Source: an uncultured Spartobacteria bacterium
GTDB lineage: Bacteria > Verrucomicrobiota > Verrucomicrobiia > Chthoniobacterales > Terrimicrobiaceae
Length of the DNA stretch: 64,000 bases
Assembly (NCBI GenBank): GCA_937960895.1
Contig: CALCJD010000045.1
Span: 1-64,000, forward strand
Direction of reading: 5' to 3'
Every line of letters starts with the position of its first letter. The first letter of the stretch is position 1. The position numbers and the translations under genes were made by a program. Of this stretch, positions 1 through 8,244 are shown one piece after another. The notes beneath the pieces are model-generated. The model searched no databases, was not told where the DNA came from, and was given only the letters and a program-made list of their open reading frames with translations.

Positions 1-2
1 CC

Positions 3-512
3 CGGCCCGCCGGCAGTTTTGTGCTTTCGGCAAGGTATCGCGGAAATGACAAAACCACCGCTCTCGAAAGCCGCGGAATGCGCATCGAGCGTGTGGTGAA
101 GAACCTCACCGACCCCGCACGCAACGGAACCCCGGAGGCCCCGATCAAACTCGGCGACCAGCTGTTGATTTCCTACCGGTTCTCTTCGGAAAAACCGCAG
201 GCCTTCGTGGCGGTGGAGGACCTGCTTCCGGCCGGGGTCGAGGTAGTGAATCCCCACCTGGCCATGTTTGGCAAATACTACGCCCCGCCGGACCCCGGTC
301 TGCCCGAAGCGGATCTGTCGTACAGCGAAATGCGCGACCAGCAAACCACCCTGTATTTCGACCGCCTGCCCGCCGGATCAACCTCGTATGCCGTGCTGGC
401 CCGCGCCACCGCCGCCGGCACCTTCACCTGGCCCGCCGCCCAGATCCAGCCGATGTACGACAGCCGGTTCTTCGGCCGCTCCCCCTCGAGCACATGCGTG
501 GTCACCGAATAA
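3..512 (+). CDS. Alpha-2-macroglobulin family protein, C-terminal fragment
   Basis: The reading frame is open from the first complete codon of the window, so the 5' part of the gene lies outside it; the GTG at 21 is an internal codon, not a start. The visible 169 residues resemble the end of bacterial alpha-2-macroglobulins: a beta-rich segment containing VEDLLPAGVEVVNP, then YSEMRDQQTTLYFDRLPAG and the closing ...QPMYDSRFFGRSP stretch. In this family the full protein is a very large periplasmic or lipoprotein protease trap; the thioester region would lie upstream and cannot be checked. The next gene, pbpC, overlaps the 3' end by 19 bases. That fits the common alpha-2-macroglobulin/pbpC pairing, in which the trap is thought to protect the cell when peptidoglycan is breached. 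Confidence 0.85.
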   Translation, partial: RPAGSFVLSARYRGNDKTTALESRGMRIERVVKNLTDPARNGTPEAPIKLGDQLLISYRFSSEKPQAFVAVEDLLPAGVEVVNPHLAMFGKYYAPPDPGLPEADLSYSEMRDQQTTLYFDRLPAGSTSYAVLARATAAGTFTWPAAQIQPMYDSRFFGRSPSSTCVVTE

Positions 513-2680
513 AAATCGGCCTGATCGCTCTGATCAGTCTGGTTGGTCCGATCGGTCTGATCAGCCTGATCCGCCCCATCGGACCGATCAAAAAAATCCC
601 GCCGCCGGATGCCACCCCGGTGCTGCGCGACATACGGGGCCGCCCGATTGCGGTGATGCCGACCGCCCGGACGCGTGAGGCCTATCCGGGGAGGCTGCGG
701 GATTTCGGTCCCTGGCTTCCGCTTGCCACCGTGGGCATCGAGGACCATCGCTTCTGGCGCCATCGTGGCATCGACTGGCACGCCCTGGGCGGGTCGCTCG
801 TGCGCAACCTCCGAAACGGACGGGTCATTTCCGGTGCGTCAACCATCACGCAGCAATTGCTGAAAAACACCTCTCCCCAAGGACCGCGCACCCTGTCCGC
901 CAAGGTTCGGGAAATCTTCACGGCCTGGAGGCTGGAACGCCACGAGCCGAAGGAACGCCTCCTCGAAGCTTATCTCAACCACCTGGATTACGGAAACCGC
1001 CGCATCGGCCCGGAGGCGGCCGCCCGGGCCTATTTTGGAAAAACCGCACGCGACCTCACCCTGGCCGAGGCCATTTACCTCGCCGGACTGCCGCAGGCTC
1101 CGTCCCGGTTGAATCCGTGGAAAAACCCGGCGGCCGCCCTCGCGCGCTACCGGCGCAATGTGCGCCGCCTCGCCGCGCTGGGGCTATTGCCCGAAGGCAC
1201 CAACCCGGACGTTCTGCTGGCCGCACCGCCGAAGGTTGAACGATACGAACCGCCCGCCGAAGCACCGCATTTTGCCGCCCTGGTGCCCGTGCGCTCCGCG
1301 CCGGAAATCCCCACCAGTCTCGACCTGGATCTTCAGAAAATGACCGACCGCCTGCTGCGGGAACATCTGGCCGGCCTGCGCGGACACCATGTCGGCGAGG
1401 TGGCGGCCGTCCTCATCGACAACCGCACCGGGGAGGTCCGCGCGCTGGCCTGCGCGGGCGAAGCCCGGCACGCGGCGATCAATGCCGCCCTACAGCCGCG
1501 AAGCTGCGGATCCACGCTCAAGCCGTTTTTATATCTCACCGCCCTCGAACGCCGGGAACTCACCGCCGCGTCCCTGCTTCCCGACACCCCGGACGCCATC
1601 ACCGCGGAATACGCCGATTACGATCCCCGGAATTACTCGGGAAAATTCCGCGGACCGGTGCGGGTGCGCGAAGCGCTGGGCAATTCGCTCAACGTGCCCG
1701 CCGTGGTCACCCTCGGCCGTCTCGGGGCGCGCCGCGTTCACGACGCCCTGCGCGGTTGGGGGCTGAATTTCGCCGACTCGTTCGACGAATCCGGCGCGGG
1801 GTTCATTCTCGGCAACGCCCGGGTGACCCTGCTCGATCTGGCGGGGGCCTACGCGGCGCTGGCCCGCGGCGGACTGGCCTGCCCGCCCCGGGTCACTCCC
1901 CGGCAACTCGCGGACGTTTCCCGGGTCGCCTCCCCTGAAGCCTGCGCCATCATCACCGACATCCTCTGCGACCCGGCGGCCCGGCGCACGACGTTCGGGT
2001 GGCAATCCCCGCTGGATGTGGGACGGCGGACCGCGGTGAAAACCGGCACCAGTTCGGGATTTCGCGACGGCTGGTGTGTGGGGTTCAACCGGGACCACAC
2101 CGTGGCCGTCTGGGCGGGGAACCTCGACGGACAGCCCATGGCCGAGATGCTCGCCGTGCGCGCCGCCGCCCCGTTGTGGTCCGCGATCATGCGCCACCTT
2201 TACGAACGGGGGGACGAACCGCTGCCCGACCCCGCGCCTTCGGAAAAACTGCAGTCCCTCGACGTGGCCGCCGAAACCGGTCTGCTGCCGCGTGCGGGCG
2301 AGCCCGTGGTCAGGGAATGGTTCCTGGCCGGCACCGCGCCCACGGAAGAAGCCGCAACGCGCTACTCCGCCGACGGCACGCTGGAACTTCCCCCGGAATA
2401 CGCACGGTGGTGCGCCAGTCCGCAGAACCACCTCGGCGCGCACGTGCGCTCCGCGGGATTGAAAATTCTCTTCCCGCGCGACGGCGCGACGTTTCTCTAC
2501 AACGAAAACCTGCCCGCCCGTCAGCAGGAACTCGTCCTGCAAAGCAGCCGGGATCCCTGCGAATGGTTCCTCAACGGCCGCAAGCTCGACCAACCGGTCG
2601 TTCCGCTGCGCCGCGGACACTGGACGCTGGTGGCCCGGACCGGTACCGAAACCGCGGAAACGAAGTTTTCGGTGGAGTGA
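494..2680 (+). CDS. pbpC: Penicillin-binding protein 1C (bifunctional transglycosylase/transpeptidase)
   Basis: A 728-residue inner-membrane protein that polymerises and cross-links peptidoglycan in the periplasm. An N-terminal hydrophobic segment (residues about 8-32) is followed by a GT51 glycosyltransferase domain with the catalytic-type Glu83 in IEDHRFWRHRGID and the STITQQLLKN motif (about 117-126). The transpeptidase domain has all three active-site motifs: S340-T-L-K343, S398-L-N and K516-T-G-T-S. The C-terminal 110 residues match the extra beta domain (BiPBP_C) that distinguishes PBP1C. The ATG at 494 lies inside the end of the alpha-2-macroglobulin gene, which implies translational coupling. 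The membrane anchor is encoded by a GATC-rich repetitive stretch (see the separate entry). The next gene is convergent, 9 bases away. Confidence 0.95.
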   Translation: MRGHRIKIGLIALISLVGPIGLISLIRPIGPIKKIPPPDATPVLRDIRGRPIAVMPTARTREAYPGRLRDFGPWLPLATVGIEDHRFWRHRGIDWHALGGSLVRNLRNGRVISGASTITQQLLKNTSPQGPRTLSAKVREIFTAWRLERHEPKERLLEAYLNHLDYGNRRIGPEAAARAYFGKTARDLTLAEAIYLAGLPQAPSRLNPWKNPAAALARYRRNVRRLAALGLLPEGTNPDVLLAAPPKVERYEPPAEAPHFAALVPVRSAPEIPTSLDLDLQKMTDRLLREHLAGLRGHHVGEVAAVLIDNRTGEVRALACAGEARHAAINAALQPRSCGSTLKPFLYLTALERRELTAASLLPDTPDAITAEYADYDPRNYSGKFRGPVRVREALGNSLNVPAVVTLGRLGARRVHDALRGWGLNFADSFDESGAGFILGNARVTLLDLAGAYAALARGGLACPPRVTPRQLADVSRVASPEACAIITDILCDPAARRTTFGWQSPLDVGRRTAVKTGTSSGFRDGWCVGFNRDHTVAVWAGNLDGQPMAEMLAVRAAAPLWSAIMRHLYERGDEPLPDPAPSEKLQSLDVAAETGLLPRAGEPVVREWFLAGTAPTEEAATRYSADGTLELPPEYARWCASPQNHLGAHVRSAGLKILFPRDGATFLYNENLPARQQELVLQSSRDPCEWFLNGRKLDQPVVPLRRGHWTLVARTGTETAETKFSVE
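519..590 (+). repeat. GATC-rich low-complexity stretch inside pbpC
   Basis: About 72 bases contain six GATC sites in imperfect repeats of the form ctgatc(a)gt/cctg. They encode the repetitive membrane anchor of PbpC (units such as LIALISLVGPI followed by LISLIRPIGPI). Several units are self-complementary (CTGATCAG). The stretch stands out from the surrounding sequence and may have grown by replication slippage; that is an inference. Confidence 0.6.
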
Positions 2681-2689
2681 GGGAATCCG

Positions 2690-3241
2690 CTATTCCGTCG
2701 GAATCCCGTGCTGCCTGAGCACCTCCATCAGCTTTTCCGGGTGTTCCTTCTTGCAGTCCTTCAGGACCACGTCGCCGGCCACAAAGTTGTCGAAGGTGCC
2801 GCGGACCCCGATGCGTTCGCCGACCGTGACGAAGGCCGTGTCGTCCTTCACGTTGCCGTCCCGGCCGCGCCGGAAGACGGAAGCCTGACTGCCGTCCTCG
2901 GAAACCTGAACGGTGGCGTCCTGCGTCCAGCCCGGCAGTTCGGCCAGCGGGAAGACACACTTCACGTCCGGCGTGGGATTGTTGGCCAGCTGGAGAAAAA
3001 CCTGCAGCGGATTCCCGGCGCTGTCCTGCGACTGGGCGATCTGGCCGACCCGGCCGTAAACGAGGAGGCGCTGACCGTTGTATTTCCGGAGGGCCGCCTC
3101 CGGCTGCGTGGAAAAGTCGCTGACCACCTGCTCGAGGGTGACAAAACCGTCGGGCGGCAGCGGGGCGAGCGTGGCATTCTGGGCAAAAAGTCCGGCAACC
3201 GTGGCGAGGAGCGCGAGGGGGATTGGTTTCATCGCGCCCAT
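2690..3241 (-). CDS. Secreted protein with tRNA_anti-like (OB-fold) domain
   Basis: A 183-residue protein with a cleavable signal peptide (MGAMKPIPLALLATVAGLFA, cut near residue 20). The mature part contains KYNGQRLLVYGRVGQI..., then VKCVFPLAELPG, and later IGVRGTFDNFVAGDVVLKDC. This pattern of short beta strands resembles the tRNA_anti-like family (PF12869), an OB fold found in secreted or membrane proteins of unknown role. The assignment rests on pattern memory only. A second in-frame ATG lies at 3232 and would give a slightly shorter signal peptide. It is convergent with pbpC and lies 84 bases downstream of nothing on its own strand; cobA-hemD ends well beyond its start (3326), so the two could be co-transcribed with cobA-hemD first. 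No function can be assigned. Confidence 0.75.
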   Translation of the reverse strand: MGAMKPIPLALLATVAGLFAQNATLAPLPPDGFVTLEQVVSDFSTQPEAALRKYNGQRLLVYGRVGQIAQSQDSAGNPLQVFLQLANNPTPDVKCVFPLAELPGWTQDATVQVSEDGSQASVFRRGRDGNVKDDTAFVTVGERIGVRGTFDNFVAGDVVLKDCKKEHPEKLMEVLRQHGIPTE

Positions 3242-3325
3242 CCTCCACGTTTTTCGGGAAAGCTCAATCCGTTATCCCGGCGTTTGGGGGCGACGGAATG
3301 CCGTCCACCGCGGGGCCGGGTCCGG

Positions 3326-4843
3326 TCACGGTTCCCGCCGTCCGAAGGCCTTCACAATCGCCTCCACCAATCCGGGGATGTCGTGCCGGGCGGCTTCGGC
3401 GTCGACCTTCCAGCCGAGGGTTTTCATCGTGCGGGAAGTGACGGGACCGATGCTGGCGGTCTTGAGTCCTTCCGGCAGCGGAAGGTTGAGCGCATGGAAA
3501 TTTTCCGCCGTGGACGAACTGGTGAACGTGATGATGTCCGCCCCCTCCTCGCGGAAGCGCCGGATGCCGCCGGCGACATCGTCGGACTCCGGAACCGTCC
3601 GGTAGGCAATGGCCTCGTCCACGATGGCCCCGAGCCGGGTGAGTTCGGCCGCCACCACTTCGCGTCCGCCCTCGGCGCGAACGACAAGAAACTTGAGGTT
3701 TTCGACGCTCGTTTCCTTCCGCAGTTTTTCGACGAGTTCCTCGGCGACGGATTTCTCCGGCAAAACATCCACCTGCAGGTGAAAGCCGCGGAGACGCTCG
3801 GCGGTGGAGGGTCCGATGGCGGCGATGCGGGCGCCGCCCAACTCACGCGCGTCCTTGTAGATCTCGTAAAAGGCCTGGAAAAAGGCATCCACCCCGTTGG
3901 GGCTCATGAAAATGAGCCAGTCATACATGTGGGCGTCGGCCACCAGTTCATAAAACTCGCGCTTGTTGGGCGCGGGTTCGATCCGGATGGTGGGCAGTTC
4001 AAATGCATCGGCGCCCAGCGCGCGCAGGCGCTCGACCAGTTCCCCCGCCTGGCTGCGGGTGCGGGTGACGGCGATGCGCCGTCCAAAGAGGGGCAGGGAT
4101 TCGAACCAGTTCAGCGAATCGCGGAGGTTCACCGCGCTGCCGAAAACCGCCACGACGGGCGCCTTGAACCCGGCGGATTCGGCCTTGCCGGCAATGTCGG
4201 CCAGCGTGCCGGTGAGCGTTTCCTGGCGTCCGGTGGTGGCCCGGCGGATGAGGGCCACCGGGGTGGAATCGGTCATTCCCGCCCGGCGCAGGTTCTCCGT
4301 GATGCCGGCGAGCCGTTCCATGCCCATCAGCATGACCTTCGTCCCCGGCACGGCGGCCAGGGCGGCGTAGTCGACGGCGGACGCCTCCTTCCCGGGATCC
4401 TCGTGACCGGTGAAAATGGTCAGCACCGCATTGTGGGCCCGGTGCGTCACCGGGATGCCGGCATAAGCCGGACCGGCCAGGGCGGACGACACCCCCGGAA
4501 TGATTTCGAACCGGCAACCCGCGCGGGCCAGAGCCTCGGCTTCCTCCCCGCCGCGTCCAAAGACAAACGGATCCCCGCCCTTGAGCCGGACCACAATTTT
4601 GCCCGCCCGGGTTTTCTCCACCAACAGGGCGTTGATCTCCTCCTGGGAAAGCGTGTGCGCGCCGGCGGTCTTGCCCACATAAATCCGTTCGGCGGACACG
4701 GGCGCAAAGTTCAACAGGGCCGGATTGCACAGATGGTCATGGACCACCACATCCGCGCGCTCCAGGCAGGCGCGCCCCTTGAGCGTGAAAAGCCCCGGAT
4801 CACCCGGACCGGCGCCGGTGAGATAACAGATTCCTGATTTCAT
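3326..4843 (-). CDS. cobA-hemD: Fused uroporphyrinogen-III C-methyltransferase / uroporphyrinogen-III synthase
   Basis: A 505-residue bifunctional enzyme of tetrapyrrole synthesis. Residues 1-250 are the SAM-dependent SUMT (CobA) domain: TGAGPGDPGLFTLKG at the N-terminus, VVRLKGGDPFVFGRGGEEA (about 84-102) and GVSSALAGPAYAGIPVTHR. Residues about 253-505 are uroporphyrinogen-III synthase (HemD): FGRRIAVTRTRSQAGELVERL, a central SPNGVDAFF and a C-terminal TFTSSSTAENF. The N-terminal half makes precorrin-2 for the sirohaem/cobalamin branch; the C-terminal half closes the uroporphyrinogen ring. I chose the ATG at 4843 because SUMT homology begins there. The frame stays open a further 100 codons upstream, but that part looks non-coding. 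There is no sirohaem dehydrogenase/ferrochelatase domain. hemA and hemC lie 49 kb away in this window. The 5' region is long and structured. Confidence 0.93.
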   Translation of the reverse strand: MKSGICYLTGAGPGDPGLFTLKGRACLERADVVVHDHLCNPALLNFAPVSAERIYVGKTAGAHTLSQEEINALLVEKTRAGKIVVRLKGGDPFVFGRGGEEAEALARAGCRFEIIPGVSSALAGPAYAGIPVTHRAHNAVLTIFTGHEDPGKEASAVDYAALAAVPGTKVMLMGMERLAGITENLRRAGMTDSTPVALIRRATTGRQETLTGTLADIAGKAESAGFKAPVVAVFGSAVNLRDSLNWFESLPLFGRRIAVTRTRSQAGELVERLRALGADAFELPTIRIEPAPNKREFYELVADAHMYDWLIFMSPNGVDAFFQAFYEIYKDARELGGARIAAIGPSTAERLRGFHLQVDVLPEKSVAEELVEKLRKETSVENLKFLVVRAEGGREVVAAELTRLGAIVDEAIAYRTVPESDDVAGGIRRFREEGADIITFTSSSTAENFHALNLPLPEGLKTASIGPVTSRTMKTLGWKVDAEAARHDIPGLVEAIVKAFGRREP

Positions 4844-5065
4844 GAAGACGGACAGGATAGGCCGGGATTGGAGAAAATGGCACAGGCAAAATCGATCGAA
4901 AAGGGCCCCACACCGCGGGCCGTGTCCCGCCCACGGGAAAATCCGCCTTTCCGATGCCTTGCCGCCGGTTTCCCACCCGGCTCCCCCCACCGCCATCGGG
5001 GGAACCCGTGGACGCCGATGGAGGAGGGAGGAACAAGGCGGAAAGCGGGGAAGGCGAAAAACATT

Positions 5066-5099
5066 GCAGGCCGCCGCAACGAGTGCTGCGACGGCCTGC
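5066..5099 (-). terminator. Intrinsic terminator-like hairpin in the cobA-hemD leader
   Basis: The arms GCAGGCCG (5066-5073) and CGGCCTGC (5092-5099) pair perfectly, with a further inner CGCA/TGCG pairing. Read on the minus strand, the stem is followed by AATGTTTTTCG. No gene lies upstream on that strand, because htpG is divergent, so this may be an attenuator in the cobA-hemD 5' leader rather than the end of a transcript. Confidence 0.5.
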
Positions 5100-5162
5100 T
5101 GTTCCCCCCAGAACAAGGACAATAAAAGCAGATGGCGTGCCAAGATGAAGGCACTGCCGGGA

Positions 5163-5179
5163 AATTATTTTAAATAATT
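5163..5179. promoter_or_regulatory. A+T-rich palindrome, probable promoter/operator zone
   Basis: The 17-bp sequence AATTATTT-T-AAATAATT has perfect 8-bp arms in an otherwise G+C-rich region. It lies between the divergent cobA-hemD and htpG genes and is the only strongly A+T-rich segment there, so it is the best candidate for a shared promoter or operator. No -35/-10 pair is clear enough to name. Confidence 0.4.
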
Positions 5180-5322
5180 CATATAAAGCGAGTTACGAAC
5201 ACACCCATCTCTCTGCCGCACTGTTTCTTTCCGTCCCATTTCCTCTCCGAGGTGGCCAAAAAGTAACTTTTCCCCCCGGGCAATTGGTGACACATTTTCC
5301 GCCCTTTCTCACTTTTCTGAAT

Positions 5323-7146
5323 ATGAGCAGTCCCGAAAAACACACGTTCCAAGCTGAGATTGCTCAGCTTCTCGACATCGTCATTCACTCGCTCTACACG
5401 GATAAGGAGATTTTCATCCGCGAGCTGATTTCGAATGCGGCGGATGCGTCGGAAAAGCTCCGTTTTCTTCAGACCTCCGGTGAAGCCGTTTTTGAACCCG
5501 ACCGGGAGCTGAAGATTTCCGTCACCACCGACGACACGGCGCACACCATTTCCATCGCCGACGCCGGGGTGGGCATGACGCGCGATGAGCTCATTGAAAA
5601 CCTCGGCACAATCGCCCATTCGGGTTCGAAGGCGTTTCTCCGGCAGATCAAGGAAAACGCGGGCAACCCGAACATCATCGGCCAGTTTGGCGTGGGATTT
5701 TATTCCGCCTTCATGGTGGCGACGAAGGTGACCGTTTACACGCGATCCTACCGGCCGGATGACCGCGGCTGGATCTGGAGTTCCGACGGTGTGAATTCCT
5801 ACGAGATCGAGCCCGGCAGCGACCTGCCGCGCGGCACCAAGATCGTCATCAACCTGAAGGAGGCCGACCGCGAATTCTCCCGCGCCCACCGCGTGGAGTC
5901 GATCATCCGGCGGTATTCCAACTTCGTCGGCTTTCCCATCGAGCTCAACGGGGAGACGGTCAACACGATCAACGCCATCTGGACCCGCAGCAAGCCGGAG
6001 CTGACCGATTCCGACTACGAGGAGTTTTACAAATTCATCGGACACGACATCGATGCGCCGCTGTACCGGTTCCATTTCAGCGCCGACGCGCCGCTGGCCA
6101 TCAACTCGCTGCTCTTCGTGCCGAAGCACAGCCTGGAGAAGCTCGGCATGCCGAAGATCGAGTCCGAGGTGCATCTCTACTGCCGCAAGATTCTCATCCA
6201 GTCGAAGGCCAAGGGACTGCTTCCGGAATGGCTGCGTTTCCTCAAGGGCGTCGTCGACAGCGAGGACCTGCCCCTCAACATTTCGCGCGAGACCATGCAG
6301 GACTCGGCGCTGCTGGCGAAGCTCAACAAGGTGCTGACCGGCCGCTTCCTGAAGTTCCTCGAGGACGAGGCGAAGGCGGATCCGGAAAAATACGCCGGCT
6401 TCTTCAAGGAATTCGGCCACTTCCTCAAGGAGGGCATCGTCAGCGACTTCGCCCACCGCGAGGCGCTGGCCAGGCTGCTGCGCTACGAAACGTCCTCCTC
6501 CGAGACACCGTCATCCCTCGCCGACTATGTCTCGCGCATGCCGGAGGAGCAGAAGGAGATTTATTACGTCTCCGCCCCGACCCGCGAAGCCTGCCAGGCC
6601 AGTCCGTATTACGAGGCGCTGAAGGCCAGGGGGTATGAGGCGCTGTTCCTGCTCGATCCGTGGGACGAATTTGTCATGGAACACCTGCGGGAGTTTGAGG
6701 GCAAGAAACTCGTTCCCGCCGAGAAGGCCGAGATCAGCGTCGAGGCCGGGGAAACCAAACTCGACGACACGGCGGCGCGGCTGCTTTGCAATTTCATCAA
6801 GGAAACGCTCGGCGACAAGGTGGACGAGGTGCGCGTTTCGACGCGGCTGGTGGACAGTCCCGCCGTGGTGGTGGAAAGCGAGAAGGGCATGACCTCCAGC
6901 ATGCGGCGCATTCTCAAGAATCTGAACCGCGACCAGGAGAGTCCCTTCAAACAAAACCTCGAGATCAATCCCAACCACCCGCTGCTCGTCGGCCTGGAAA
7001 AGCTCCGCCACACCAATCCGGACGTCTCGAAGCGGATCGCCGAGCAGATTTACGACAACGCGCTCATCACCGCCGGTCTCCTCGAGGATCCGCAGGCCAT
7101 GCTCCGGCGGATCAACTCCCTGCTGGAGGAATTGGTGTCGAAATAG
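5323..7146 (+). CDS. htpG: Molecular chaperone HtpG (Hsp90)
   Basis: A 607-residue cytosolic ATP-dependent chaperone of the Hsp90 family. The N-terminal GHKL ATPase is complete: KHTFQAEIAQLLDIVIHSLY, FIRELISNAADASEKLRF (the conserved Glu and Asn), DAGVGMTRDELIENLGTIA and IGQFGVGFYSAFMVA. The middle domain carries the LYCRKILIQSKAKGLLPEWL region and the SRETMQ motif, and the C-terminal dimerisation domain follows. The length is typical for bacterial HtpG (about 600-640). I chose the ATG at 5323; a TTG 13 codons upstream keeps the frame open but adds residues without homology. No clear Shine-Dalgarno is present. It is divergent from cobA-hemD. Confidence 0.97.
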   Translation: MSSPEKHTFQAEIAQLLDIVIHSLYTDKEIFIRELISNAADASEKLRFLQTSGEAVFEPDRELKISVTTDDTAHTISIADAGVGMTRDELIENLGTIAHSGSKAFLRQIKENAGNPNIIGQFGVGFYSAFMVATKVTVYTRSYRPDDRGWIWSSDGVNSYEIEPGSDLPRGTKIVINLKEADREFSRAHRVESIIRRYSNFVGFPIELNGETVNTINAIWTRSKPELTDSDYEEFYKFIGHDIDAPLYRFHFSADAPLAINSLLFVPKHSLEKLGMPKIESEVHLYCRKILIQSKAKGLLPEWLRFLKGVVDSEDLPLNISRETMQDSALLAKLNKVLTGRFLKFLEDEAKADPEKYAGFFKEFGHFLKEGIVSDFAHREALARLLRYETSSSETPSSLADYVSRMPEEQKEIYYVSAPTREACQASPYYEALKARGYEALFLLDPWDEFVMEHLREFEGKKLVPAEKAEISVEAGETKLDDTAARLLCNFIKETLGDKVDEVRVSTRLVDSPAVVVESEKGMTSSMRRILKNLNRDQESPFKQNLEINPNHPLLVGLEKLRHTNPDVSKRIAEQIYDNALITAGLLEDPQAMLRRINSLLEELVSK

Positions 7147-7298
7147 GACCCGCGGCCAAAGGGTTCGACGGAGGGCGTCCGGAAGGGCGTCCTCCGGGAG
7201 GACGTGCCGCCGGACGAATCCGTCCCTGTTCCGGCGGAGCCGTCCTTCCGCGAAGTCCTTTGCATTGCCGGATGTTTTTCGCTAAAAGGCCGGGCGGA

Positions 7299-8168
7299 AT
7301 GAGCTTCCGCCCGATCCCCTTTGTCTGCAGCGTTCTCGCCGGCGCGGCGGTTCTGTCCGCCCAGGAGCCGATGACGGACAAGCAACTTGAAAAGGAGCTG
7401 CAGGAATCCTCGGAGGAGCACATGCGGGCGGAGTTGGGGGTAAACGACATCACCACCCCCCTCATCGCCAACATCCTCAAGGAATTCGGCACCTTTCAGC
7501 CGATCCCGCTCGACCTGATTGCCCAGGCGCCGCTGGACGCCGTTTACGACAACCGTCTGCAGACGGCGCTTTTTTTCGGGTCCCTGGTGGCCGACGGTTT
7601 CATGCTCACCATTGCGGAGCGGCCGCAGGACATCCAGAACATCGGCCGTGCGCTCATCAAGCAGTCCCGCGCCCTCGGCGTGGGGGACCGCCTCACCAGC
7701 CGCAGCAAAAGCCTCTTTGAACTGAGCGACAAGGGCGACTGGCAGGGCATGCGCGAGGAACTCATCCGCACGCAGGGGGACGTGGAGAAATCCATGCTGG
7801 AGCTGCGGGACGAGGAAATGGCCCACATCATCAGTCTCGGCGGATGGCTGCGCGGTTTCCAACTGGCCGTGCACAGCACGGTCCAGCGCTACACGCCGGA
7901 GAAGGCCCGGATCCTGGGACGTCCGGAAATCATGGATTACTATCTGGACCGCCTCGACACCCTGCATCCGCGGCTGAAAAAAACCGAGTTTGTCACCACC
8001 CTCATCGCCAAGCTGAAGGAACTGCGCCTTCTGGCCACCAACGCCGAAACCGGCGTCCTCAGCGAAAACGATGTCAAAAAGATGGCGATCCTGGCCGACC
8101 AGGCGGAAGCCATCGCCATCGGCCCGGTCGATGAGGAAGGCCGGATTCTCAAGAAGCCCGCGCCCTGA
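7299..8168 (+). CDS. Secreted protein of unknown function
   Basis: A 289-residue protein with a signal peptide (MSFRPIPFVCSVLAGAAVLSA, cleavage near residue 21) and a helix-rich mature part without membrane segments. I recognise no domain. Notable features are an acidic N-terminal segment rich in Glu (EKELQESSEEHMRAE), a repeated pattern of long amphipathic helices and a conserved-looking NAETGVLSENDVKKM near the end. An upstream ATG at 7272 would add MFFAKRPGG; I prefer 7299 because an AAAGG lies about 10 bases before it. It is likely periplasmic. It sits alone between htpG and a DUF885 gene, 76 bases from the latter. Confidence 0.8.
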   Translation: MSFRPIPFVCSVLAGAAVLSAQEPMTDKQLEKELQESSEEHMRAELGVNDITTPLIANILKEFGTFQPIPLDLIAQAPLDAVYDNRLQTALFFGSLVADGFMLTIAERPQDIQNIGRALIKQSRALGVGDRLTSRSKSLFELSDKGDWQGMREELIRTQGDVEKSMLELRDEEMAHIISLGGWLRGFQLAVHSTVQRYTPEKARILGRPEIMDYYLDRLDTLHPRLKKTEFVTTLIAKLKELRLLATNAETGVLSENDVKKMAILADQAEAIAIGPVDEEGRILKKPAP

Positions 8169-8244
8169 TGCCTTCGCCCGAGCTCCCCAATTCGCGGGCG
8201 CGCGCCTCCATCCCCCGGCCTTTCCCGACGCGATTTCCCCTGCC

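Larger units (their letters stand above)
4844..5322. other. Divergent intergenic region between cobA-hemD and htpG
   Basis: About 479 bases without a convincing gene. It holds an A+T-rich palindrome (5163-5179), a strong hairpin followed by a T-run on the minus strand (5066-5099) and a second hairpin with perfect 7-bp arms (4993-4999 with 5015-5021). All are placed so that they would lie in a leader of roughly 320 nt for cobA-hemD. On the plus strand I see no CIRCE element and no Shine-Dalgarno close to the htpG start. Short open frames here use TTG starts and lack coding character. Confidence 0.6.

Noticed and set aside
2708..4837. Very long open frame antisense to cobA-hemD and the OB-fold gene
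   Set aside because: It runs across two convincing genes on the other strand, has no homology-like motifs and is explained by the high G+C content; similar antisense frames occur over the RND pump genes.
4844..5060. Cobalamin riboswitch in the cobA-hemD leader
   Set aside because: A GGGAGCCGGGTGGGAAACC-like stretch on the minus strand recalls part of the aptamer core, but the CCCGCAACTG element and the B12 box are absent.
5323..7146. Heat-shock CIRCE element for htpG
   Set aside because: No TTAGCACTC-N9-GAGTGCTAA-like sequence is found upstream; the nearest similar string (GAGTGCTGCG) belongs to the leader hairpin.
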